From Laguncularia racemosa (lineage: Eukaryota > Streptophyta > Magnoliopsida > Myrtales > Combretaceae): a stretch of DNA of 64,000 bases. Both the position numbers and the translations under genes were made by a program. The stretch is taken from positions 124,001 through 188,000 of the forward strand of contig JBBMOL010000096.1 of the NCBI GenBank assembly GCA_037954665.1, given 5' to 3'. Position 1 is the first letter of the stretch, and the number at the start of each line of letters is the position of its first letter. The notes below the pieces were generated by a model. The model ran no database searches. It was not told the origin of the DNA and saw nothing but the letters and a program-made list of their open reading frames with translations. Of the stretch, positions 54,228 to 64,000 are shown piece by piece.

Positions 54228-56100
54228 TTATGAACTTTTAAAATGACGAGGTAGAATTAATTACTAGTTGGCTTAATCAACCTGGGACAAAGCTAGCCTA
54301 ATCCCAACCCAACCATATAGGCCTAAGGACCACCTTTTTACCCTTCCAATAGGTAGCCCATATGATTAAATGTAATTAGATATATTAAGCTTAATTAACT
54401 TAATTATCCCTAGTGGATTAAGATACGACATGACATTGTAAAATGAATTCAAATGACCAATGGACCTAAAATCCAAAATCTAAAATTTACTTAAGCCTAT
54501 TATCCTTGTAGGATTGATACCTTAAATGGGCCTCATCATGATAAATAACTTAACTTAGGACTCAAACCATATTAAAGACTAAATCAAATTAAATACCTAA
54601 AATAAACTAGACTTAAGCCTAATGGAATAAAATGGACTTACATAACTACAATAAAACCTAAATGGGCTAAAAACCCAAAACTTACTTAGACCCATTAATC
54701 TTTAAAACCCATACCCTAAATGGACCATAACAAATAAATTAAACATAATAAGTCTAGGTTAGTTAAAATAAATTGAAATAACTTAATTAGACTTAAGATG
54801 GACTCAATATTAATAATTAGACCTAAATAATTTAATTTAGGTTAGTGGAGCTAATTTCAAACATAATTGGATTTACTATTCTTTAAAGGCCCAAACCCCT
54901 TAATTGGACCTTAAATATATCTAGACTTAAATTTAAATAACTTATTAGGCTCAAATGAATAAACCCTAAATGGTTCAAGCTAAAATTAATTAAAAGCTAG
55001 TTCAGCCTAAGTAACCCTAATTAGGATTTGTAACTAGTATAAGCCTTAAATAGTCTAAACCATCCCTAAAATAGAATTAAATCATCTCAAATAATCATTT
55101 GACTTAAGTTTTCTCTTTTATTGCATAAAGTCAATTCAATCAACTCAATTGGATTTCAAAATGTGATTTGAAAATCATTGACCTTTTTAGGTACATAATA
55201 ACATACGTGCTACTTACTAGGTTAGGAAAACTTAAATCGGACTAATAATCAAACTCAACTAAGTTTTTGTTTATTACTTGTACTTGGTTACTTAAGCTAG
55301 CTAGTGACAAACCTCGGATTGAGATTATGGTTGTGGCTATATCCCCTAAAATAACATGATAGTTAGGTACTTAGGCTATCGAGTGATGGCTTAGCAGACA
55401 ATTGATAAGTGAAATCATGTTGGATAATGAGGACTATAAATATAAAGAAGGTATATCAAGAGTTGTTCGAGGTTATGTATCTCAACAAGCGATAAGATAC
55501 AACTAAACTATAGTCAATGAGGATCGTATAACGGTAAGGTCACTTAGATGAGTCTACTTTTGGTATCAGTTTCAATTTCAACAAGTGGAGTCTAATTTCT
55601 CCCATTAACCGCTTATGTCCATTGTGGTAGAATCAGACCTTAGGTCCTTTGTAGTGATGTCCAAAGTTACAAGTACCTCTATATTGGATATTTAAATAAG
55701 ATAATTAAATAAATGGTTTGATTTTCTATTATATTAGTGTTTAGACCTATATAACATTCTTGTATGTGTTTGAGTTATTGTGTACTAGGTCTTTGTGGCT
55801 CACTCTTTCTTTTTTAGGTGAAAACTATCTAATGAATCTACCTTAAAAATTACTGAGTTTTGACTTCGACGAGGAATATTGAGACGGGTTCATAGAAATA
55901 GATTACATGAATTGTTTTCGCTTTCTTGTTTTGACATAGACTTAATTAATTTTGTTTTAGTGCTGTATTTATACTTTATAGGAGTTGTTTGTCACTCTAT
56001 GGTTTGTTTGCCTATGTCTATATGTTGTGGGACCTTAAGCCCTAAAACTTAGTTATTTATTTTATAATATCCACCGTGTTTTCTAAACCCTACAAACTTC
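54228..56100. repeat. Older AT-rich element-like DNA, right part, with degenerate tandem repeats
   Basis: Continues the host sequence. A unit of about 190 bp recurs weakly at 54,475-54,535, 54,668-54,725 and near 54,870-54,905, each with CTTAAATGG or CCTAAATGGACC after a CCCAAAA-like start. 55,780-56,100 has a leader-like run including TTTTTTAGGTGAAAACTATC and TTGTGGGACCTTAAG, which recalls LTR 3' regions. No coding capacity. Confidence 0.42.
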
Positions 56101-58440
56101 CAAAATGTTTTTTAAAAAATCTAATAAACTGCTAAATTGTTTTTAAAACCTAATTAACGATTTTAAGGTCTTAAAACTAGTTTAAAAACTATCTAATAAC
56201 TTTTAGTTGTATAGCAATTTCCAATAAGTATGAGTTACTATTAGCTAATAATTATAAATAAATCGCTTTAATGAGAAGATGTATTTTGTAATTAAAGTTT
56301 AGTTATTATGCAAAAAGGGGCGAGTTCATGTGAGTTTAGTTAAATTCCATATAATCAATTTCAATGTCAATTTGAGACATCACATGAATTCAAATGAAAA
56401 CATATTAGCAATCCCAAAATTCAATTTTTAGCATCTCTTGATTCCTAGGATCCTTGATGTATTGCTAGGACATTGGGTTTTGTGTTTGATTAGTTTATTA
56501 GTTTTTACTTTTAGTTAATTTAAATAGTGATTTCTTAGCTTAGGGAAAAACTCATAAAATCTATTACTTAGTACATTAGATCCCTATAAATATGACTCGG
56601 TATTCATTGATTATTTTATCATTGCATACATATCTGATACACTACTAGACACTTTTCAAATAGTTAGTAAAACCTAAGTGTATTCATTACTATTCATATA
56701 GAAATGTTACAGTATTATTGAAATAGGAAATGATGTTGTTCCAAGCTAAGGTTTTTTTAGCAAACTCTTCTTAACTTACATTTTACATATATGAAAAGAA
56801 AATTTTGAAAAATTGCAATTGTGATATTAATTAAAATTATTTTGCATAACTTATCAAAATTTTGAAAGAAATGGAATGAATTTGTTAATAAATCGGCTTT
56901 GTTATGATTCCTAGAGCTTAAACATGATTTGAAATAATTGATTGTGATCTTGCACATAAATTTAATTATCTATGTAATTTATAGCTAGTTGTGGGATAAA
57001 TTTGTAATTTTATCAAATATCATCAACGAACCAATTTGAATTTAAGAATGTGCAAAATTGATTGTATTTTTGTGGACTTATAGTAACTTGCATGAAATTA
57101 TTTTATATCAAGTCTTGAAACTAAGAAGGGAATGACAACCCACCACATGTTCTACTTAGGTAAAACACTTTAAGGCTAACAATTCATTAAAACATATTAA
57201 TTTTTTTCAAATTCTAATATTTCAAAAAAAGATTGTTAGTTTTCAAATGAAAGAAATCATTTTAGTAAAATTCTTTCAATATCATATCATAAAAAGTCCA
57301 TAGAAGGTCTAAACCTCATAAAGTCCAAATAATTTACAACCTAATGGAATATCTTAAATAATCCTAAAGTCTATAACATTTGATGACAATTAAAAATAAA
57401 CTCTAACAACTTAACATTGTCCATTGAAGTCTATCATTGAATATAAAAGAGTGGATTCTAAATGGATAGTAGTGGAAGTAATTAAACATCATCAACATTT
57501 TAGCTAACATCATCCCAATTTCTATCATAGAGATTATCATGCCTAGAAACCTAAGGTTATAACAATTAGCCACACATCTTAGTTAAGTAATATCCATTAA
57601 TGCTCTCCTATCATTAGATTGGATTTCTAAAAAAAATTATTTTAGTGAAACCCTTCAATTATTTTGGTAAACTAATTTTTCCTTAAACGATTATTATTAA
57701 ATGAAAGAAATTATTTACAAAATAAGACTCATAAAGCATCACATCACATAGATACTATGATTCACATATTTGAGCCCAAAATAAAGTACCAAGAGTACTA
57801 AGGCTTAAAGGCCCCAAAACATAGTTAGCTCGATCCATAAACACAGTCCACAATGAACAAAAGTCTAATGATAAAACTGAAATCACTTTGAAAGTCTATC
57901 CATATAAATATCTAATAGAAGCTTAATGACGATGTAATAGCTAAGTGTTGTCATCGAGATCACTCCATCTAGACCACAAAACATTATTAGATTTGTAACT
58001 AAGTGAATTGTATGCGAAGTCTACATAGTAATCTTAACCTGTAAAATTTCAAAAGTGAGCCCATATGAACTCAATCAATAACAACCACAAACATACACGT
58101 CATATCACATTGGGCTCATTTCTAATGCAACAAGCAAATTTAGTAAGTTGTATAGTTAACTTATAATGAAATCAAATAACATGGGAATAATCATAACTTT
58201 GGGCAACAGGATGGGGAACGTAAGGGTCCAATACCAGTAAACTATTGAGGGTAGTAAAAACATTATGGATTCCATGCTAAATCAAAACCGTAAAGTAATC
58301 TCCTATAGATTTCATTGTTGTTATCCACATGTCACTGATTGCAGTCCATCCATAACATATTGCACTATATCCTATTCCATTGTACAACACCTATTATGAC
58401 TTCTCTCTGCTTTCAATCACCATTATGTTGACATAGTTCC
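56101..58440. other. AT-rich non-coding stretch
   Basis: No gene, RNA or intact repeat recognised. Frames are short on both strands. The right end approaches a copia remnant and may contain its unrecognisable upstream part. Confidence 0.45.
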
Positions 58441-58477
58441 TTCCTATCGAAACTAAGCTAACCATTATGTGCACGTT

Positions 58478-59530
58478 AAACGGTCCAAAGGTAAGTTTGT
58501 GATCTTATCACTATATGTTAATGACATCTTATTGGTTGGAAATGATTTAGAGTTTATGATATCCATTAAGAAATGGTTGTTTCTTTTAGAAGGAAATGTT
58601 GTTTTCTTTTTGTTTAAGTAAGTAATCTGCAACTTTTGAAATGAAAGATATGGGTGAAGCAACGCATGCATTAGGTGTTATTGTCTATAAGGAACGTTCC
58701 AAGAAGCTTTTTGCTCGTTCACAAGAGTCTTGAATATGAAATATTCTTGAACAATTTAACATGCATAACAGTAAACCCCATAGACACTCCTATGGCAAAA
58801 AGGAGATAGTCTAAGCCTCAAAATGTGTCCTAAGACCACACAAGAAAGAAAAGAAATGGAAAGAGTTTCCTATTCAAGTGTAGTCAATAGTTTAATGTAT
58901 GTGATGATGTATACAAAACCCAACATATGTTATGCAATGGATGTGCTTAGTAGATATTAGTTGAGTCTAGGACCTATTCATTAGATGGCAATAAAGAGGA
59001 TACGAAGGTATCTTCAACAACCATAGATTATGCTTTATGCTACAAGGGAGATAATTTAGACCTCATAAGATATACCAATGCTGATCGTAGAGGAGATTTA
59101 GATGTACAAAGATCAATCTCTAGTATACCTCCTTACTTAATAATGGTGCTATCACTTAGAGTAACAAGAAGAAAAATGTATAGTTTTATCAGCAATAGAG
59201 GCTAAATTTGTGGCATCTTTATTACTAATATTACGAGAAGCAATTTGGCTTAGATGGTTTATGCAACATATAGGATATCTTTTTGAAGAATTAATATTAG
59301 TGGTAGTTACCTATGATAGTCAAGTAGCAATTGCTTATACAAAGGATCCCAAATACCATTTTTGGACCAAGCATATAGACACCAAATATAATTTTGTAAG
59401 GAGCACTATTGCTAAAAAGAAGTTATTTTGCAGTATGCATCAAAATATAAAATGATTGCCAATCCTATTACTAAACCCATAACTAGAGATGTGTATCTAA
59501 GAAATGTTAGATCTTTAGATTTGCATTGAT
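58478..59530 (+). pseudogene. Ty1/copia RT and RNase H remnant
   Basis: Shifting frames give KFVILSLYVNDILLVGNDLEF (active site YVND at 58,514-58,525 instead of YVDD) and, after a small insertion near 58,590-58,630, TFEMKDMGEATHALGVIVY. LEQFNMHNSK comes next, then an RNase H block 59,210-59,455 with REAIWLRWFMQHIGY, VVTYDSQVAIAYTKDPKYH and KHIDTKYNFVRS. The block after it reads ANPITKP with the usual C-terminus. It is a different copia lineage from the SIRE-like element. LTRs were not identified. Confidence 0.75.
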
Positions 59531-61276
59531 TGTAAAGATATTGATTGTGCTAATTCAATGATATTATTATTATTATTATTTTAGTGAACACATATGTAAT
59601 TTATTAAGTATGTCTTAAACATGTTAATAGTTGACTTTCTCACATCTATTATAGTCTGATCTTTACATGCTCACATGCATAAAATTTTAACTCGTCTTAA
59701 CAAAGAGCTAAGCTAAGATGTGTTGTTAATGCTGATATAAATAACCCTATCCATGCAGCCCGTAAGATTCATTGTGCAAAAGTTTATGGCATACACTTAT
59801 GGAGAAAAATATAAACACCATAATTCATTATTACAAGAAATGTGCCAAGACAACCAAACAAAAGAAAGTGAGAAAATGGATTCCAACTTTCTTGTTGTGT
59901 GTGTCTTTTTTTTCTTAAATGTATATTTTAAACTAGAGCCTTGTATGGCTTTTGTCAATATTGCAAAAATAATTAAATGATATTACTAGTTTAGTATGTT
60001 ACCTACAATCATGAATAATTTGGCTCTATGGGACATGTTTAAGAAAGCAACTGTTTGCTTGTCATATAACATTTGTTGGAAAAGAAAGATGTTACACTTT
60101 TATGTCAATACATGTATTAAACCTATTAAAGTCACACTTGGGGAATTGAGCTTACTTGTAGATATATGTAAAATGTTGTGGTCAATTGTAAGCGAAGAAT
60201 AACTCTTGAAAGTTTATTGAGGGATTAGAGATGCCTTGACTTATGCAGAAAAATATATTTAGGGCACAACAAGAGATGGATCTTAGGGTGGTAATCATTA
60301 TGTTTTCCCTAATAGGTGCGTAGAGTTCTCCAAAATTTTATAACTCATTTAAAGGCGTGCTTGCAGGTTACATGATCTATGTGCTAATAGCATTTAATAT
60401 ATGAATATTGAGGATTTTGACATCTCGCATGGGAGCAGGGTATATATCCGTCAGCACCCATGACATGATGCAATAAGAATATTTTAAAAGGGTTTTTACT
60501 AATGCATATATGATAGGATGCATCTGTATAATTATAAAAGGATGTGACTATTCTAAAGGACACAGAGAAAGAATTGTGCCCCTATCCAAAAGGCATCTTC
60601 TCTTTTATAAATAAAAATAAAGATGACCATTGAATAGTCTAGAGTTTTTACTATTTTTTTATTTTCCTATAGAGAAAAATCTAGTGAGAGGGTCATACAA
60701 GGTCCTCCGTAATTACACATTTATCATCTGAAATTTAAAGTCTCAGAATCTGAATTTTGCAAGCGCTGGTCTTGGAATAATTCTCCTAAGTAGGAGTAGT
60801 GAAAATTTTCCAATATTTTGATTAGTGACAAATCCCTTTTATTTTATTTATTTATTTTTTTCAAAAGACTTGCTTAATCTTTGTTGAATTACTCACATTA
60901 TAAAGGGAGAAGCTAAGTTAATTCTACAAAAAAACGATCCCGCAAATCTTGTAAAAAATTGGTTCAGCATATCTAATTATTTTTTATTCTATCTTTTTTT
61001 TTTTCCTTTTGTTATCATATTACATCAAATGATATGTTGAACTCATTTATATTGTTTAAAATTTCATTCCACGAAGAAATAATTATACAATGGTTATAAA
61101 AAAAAAAAGGGTATATATAGATTTTTATATATTTCATTGAACCATATTTACTTAGAAGAAAAGAAATGGATCAATTTCCCTTAAATAAAAACTTGAACAA
61201 AAAAGAAATAAACACTCTTATTTAGCAACTATTATATTAGTTATCCATTCATATTTACTAGGATACACATAGTCAT
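59531..61276. other. Non-coding stretch downstream of copia remnant
   Basis: Short frames only. 59,561-59,580 is an ATT microsatellite. It may contain the copia 3' LTR, but no polypurine tract or terminal repeat could be fixed. Confidence 0.4.
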
Positions 61277-61852
61277 GATGCATGTGTAGAGGGCTAAATT
61301 CAATTCGTAGACTTTTAGTTTTTTATTTTAATAGATTTGACTATTTGGGCTAGAATGACAAAGTCCAAGGAGTCATGCCCATGGCTTGAGATGATCAGGC
61401 GAGATTTAGTATGGTGGGTTTGGAGTAGGGTCCATTAGATCAATCGGATTGATCCAATCTTTCTCAACAAAACTCGTACACACTAAAGGCCTTTAATGAG
61501 CCTAGACTCATAAAAAAAAACCCATATGGGGCTCATTCATTTAAGACCATTGATCGTAATCACCATTTGATGGATGAAATTCAAGACTAGACCTTATAAA
61601 TATCTAAAGCATCCTCATTTAAAGGGGAGTCTTTGGGAAAAACGTTGTCACTCTGCTAGATTAACCAAAATCTATCTATACACACATGTCTGTCACCAAA
61701 GTGTTAAACCTTATTCGAGATTACCTACTCCTCCTCCCTATCTCATTTACCCCTTGATCATCCTTGTACATGTCGCTTCTCTTGTTAGGCTACGTGTAGC
61801 ACGTTCTTACATAGCACGCACGTGACCTCGCAATCGGACCAACAACCTCACA
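61277..61852 (+). repeat. Putative 5' LTR end of a Tat-like Ty3/gypsy element
   Basis: The right edge is inferred from CTCACA just before a primer-binding site. TATAAATAT at 61,595-61,603 would be the promoter. The left edge (TGATGCATG at 61,277) is only a guess because the partner LTR is outside the window. Confidence 0.4.
61595..61603 (+). promoter_or_regulatory. TATA box of putative Tat-like LTR
   Basis: TATAAATAT in CCTTATAAATATC, about 255 bp before the primer-binding site. Function is inferred from position. Confidence 0.45.
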
Positions 61853-61857
61853 TTTAT

Positions 61858-61877
61858 TTGGCGACTCCGCAAGGGAA
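61858..61877 (+). other. Primer-binding site, Tat-like element
   Basis: TTGGCGACTCCGCAAGGGAA matches the TGGCGACTCCGCTGGGGA type of site used by Tat/Ogre-type gypsy elements, with two central changes. Confidence 0.65.
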
Positions 61878-62284
61878 TGAGGACACTAACAACATAGCAC
61901 CTCTAAGGAGAAGGATACTTGACCTTACTAATGGAAACAATCAAGAACAAGACACCAATGTTGAAATTACCGAATAACTCGCACTTGCCCTTGGTGATGC
62001 AAACCAAGGAAATAACGCACTAGATGGTGCACTTGATAATGCCCAAGTCATGCAAGCGATCTAAGAGACTAATAGGAAGATGGATCTCTTTATTACTATG
62101 ATGACTTAATTCATGCCAACTATAATTGTTGTTGCTAATACATATTAAGGTATTACCTTGTTAAATCTTGTACATGCCACATTTTAACACCTTAGCAAAT
62201 TAACCCTCCTATTATCAATGAATAAGTTGCAATTGAAGAGCAAGCTCTAGCCTAAAACCTCCACTTATATAACACTCGGCTATT

Positions 62285-63678
62285 GTGGTGAGGGAGATAG
62301 GAATTCAAATTGGGGGCCTTTCATCTTCCCACAGTACGCTACGCATTACTGTTACTAAACATGTGAATCACCTCAACCCTATCCTTGTCACACTAGTAGA
62401 GCTTGGAGCCTATGCTCCAAGAAGTTCATTTGTTACTAAAAAATATTCGAATGCGTATCTAAGAGAAATACAAGTGAAGTCCACCATAGGGGTTCCAAAA
62501 CTGAAGCTCCCTTATCATTAGTGTATCACTGCAAAACCTTACTTAAAGGACTATGTGAGTCTTAAGTTCATGCTCTTTAATGGAAAGAATGAAAGTGCCA
62601 AGGAGCATTTGCTAAAGTTTATCAAGATGCTAGAAGTTTATGGATTGGATGATGACTTGAAATTTAAAGAATTCTCCAGGTCTCTCACATAGAAGGCATA
62701 TACAAGGTACATTAATCTTCCTTCGGGGTCAATAGACTTATGGGTTAACATGTGTAAGATATTCCTAGAAAAAAGTTTCTTAACCAAAGAAAGGGTAACC
62801 CTCACTAACATGAGAAGATTCGTCAAAAGTTGAGAGAAGACTTCATGGATTACATTGAGAGGTTTAGAAAGCGCTTTCTTGATATTCAAGACATTTGTGA
62901 TCAAAGAGAGTTGGTAAAGATTTACAAACAGAGAATGTTTACTAAGTATGCTATTTGTTTGGAAAATTTGTCTTTGGTTTCATTCGCAACATTAGTTAAA
63001 AATGTGTGACGAACCAATAACTTGGTTGCAAGATAAAGGGTTGAACATACAAAGTTTAATAAATAAAGGCCATTTGTGAATTCCAATCAAGGAAAGGATT
63101 CCAAGGCAGCAAAGAAGCTTAGAGTGGAGAAATCTAGGTTTGAAAGTTTAACATACCTATGCCTAATGGGTAAGGTGCATGCGATGCTTGACATATAGCT
63201 GCAAGATGAAAATATCAAACTCTTGAGTGTTAAGCGTCTCCTTACCCCTAAAGAGAGGGATGGTCTAAGATTTTATAGGTTCCATAGAGTTATGGGGCAT
63301 TCTACCAAAGATTGCTTTACTTTAAAGAAGATCTTTAATGAAAGGGTGCGGAATAGGAAGCTTATCATTAAAGCCAATAATGTCAAACACAATCCATTCC
63401 TAGTCCATAACAATCAACGTAGAGTTGTGCTTGTTACTCATGATCCCACCATTGTTGAAGTGGAAGAGTTTCCACTTGTCGAAGCACATCAAGGAAAAGA
63501 GAAATTGGGTGAAGTTAAAGATGATGAATACTCACATGTTATTGCAGCACTATTGAAGACTTCTAATTTTAGGAATTTCTTTGACCTCCTTAGGTTCAAT
63601 GAGAAAGTAAGGCTTATAGTAGCAGCTGCACTCAATCAAATTTCAAAAGGACAATATGCTAAGTATAGCGCAACGTAA
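62285..63678 (+). pseudogene. Gag of Tat-like gypsy element, broken
   Basis: 62,285-62,521 ends in an in-frame TAG (62,519-62,521) that precedes the gag core. The core gives FNGKNESAKEHLLKFIKML near 62,577-62,635 and RYINLPSGSIDLWVNM near 62,707-62,755 (compare the family YTDLPAGSIDSW), then frameshifts. 63,223-63,678 holds FYRFHRVMGHSTKDCFTLKK, a knuckle that has lost its first Cys (Tyr). It ends at TAA 63,676-63,678, before the protease frame. Gag forms the virus-like particle. Confidence 0.75.
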
Positions 63679-63951
63679 CCTATGAAGAGAATAGCTCGTG
63701 CTCATGAGAATGCAATTTTATTCACAGATGCTGATATATATATGAAGAACCCAAATCACAATCACCCCCTCTACATGGAGGGAGTGCTCAACGGATATTC
63801 GATGAAGAAGACATTGATAGATATTGGGTCCTCTTTGAACATTATGTCAAAGATCACATTTGAAGATGCTGAAATTGATCCCAAGCATTTGGTGAAGCAA
63901 CCTATTTCAGTTAGTAGCTTTAGTCATTCCTCCACAAAGATACTAAAGTGA
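63679..63951 (+). pseudogene. Protease start of Tat-like gypsy element
   Basis: In the same frame as the preceding gag block, separated by TAA. It contains NPNHNHPLYMEGVLNGYS and the active-site segment LIDIGSSLNIMSKITF (family LIDGGSSLNIM; Asp and the second Gly retained). A TGA at 63,949-63,951 closes it early. The remainder of pol is outside the window. Confidence 0.72.
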
Positions 63952-64000
63952 GTTAATGTAGATTTCAAAATTAGGCCTATTCATGACTCTATTACCTTTC

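Larger units (their letters stand above)
61853..64000 (+). mobile_element. Tat-like Ty3/gypsy element, 5' part (continues past window)
   Basis: Primer-binding site, degraded gag, knuckle and protease in order on the plus strand. Gag and protease motifs match the non-chromodomain Tat/Ogre-type elements. RT onward lies beyond 64,000. Confidence 0.7.

Overview
The window is repeat-dense DNA from a flowering plant. The evidence is a Mutator-like DNA transposon with a plant mobile domain (PMD) reading frame, endogenous caulimovirid (plant pararetrovirus) copies, SIRE-type Ty1/copia and long-LTR Ty3/gypsy elements, and very AT-rich spacers. I see no convincing host gene. Species cannot be named from the sequence. 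Nearly all coding capacity belongs to mobile elements, most of it broken by stops and frameshifts.

Layout. 1-5,205: minus-strand endogenous pararetrovirus copy A, cut by the window start. 5,206-10,150: degenerate LTR-type DNA with palindromic ACACGACCATGTT-like repeats, C38 and G28 runs, and a Tat-like LTR ending in a primer-binding-like site. 11,050-18,177: decayed SIRE-like copia (integrase, RT, RNase H, env-like second reading frame, 3' LTR), with a 507-bp hAT-type MITE inside the env-like frame. 18,367-26,698: an 8.3-kb MULE with terminal inverted repeats, a 9-bp target duplication, a plus-strand PMD pseudogene, a convergent minus-strand MURA transposase pseudogene, and two unrelated subterminal tandem arrays. 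26,994-27,116: a short poly-A retroposon with a 12-bp target duplication. 28,977-30,766: probable Ty3/gypsy LTR. 30,767-36,897: pararetrovirus copy B, followed at 36,898-37,199 by an inverted copy of part of that LTR. 37,200-43,432: AT-rich decayed LTR and MITE remnants.

43,433-48,887 is a complete young Ty3/gypsy insertion: 905-bp LTRs with 14 differences, TSD TTCAA, and a gag-pol frame that has lost most of RT and all RNase H and runs into the 3' LTR. 49,691-54,222 is a related non-autonomous element (1.2-kb LTRs, TSD GTAAG, only a protease remnant) whose LTRs contain a fossil primer-binding site. Both sit in one older AT-rich sequence. 58,478-59,530 is a copia RT/RNase H remnant. 61,277-64,000 is the 5' part of a Tat-like Ty3/gypsy element that continues past the window.

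The most interesting items are: the MULE joining transposase and PMD; three in-frame TAG codons shared by the two diverged pararetrovirus copies; the inverted LTR fragment abutting copy B; the LTR that has absorbed a primer-binding site; and the same Asp-to-Asn change at the RT active site in three unrelated elements.
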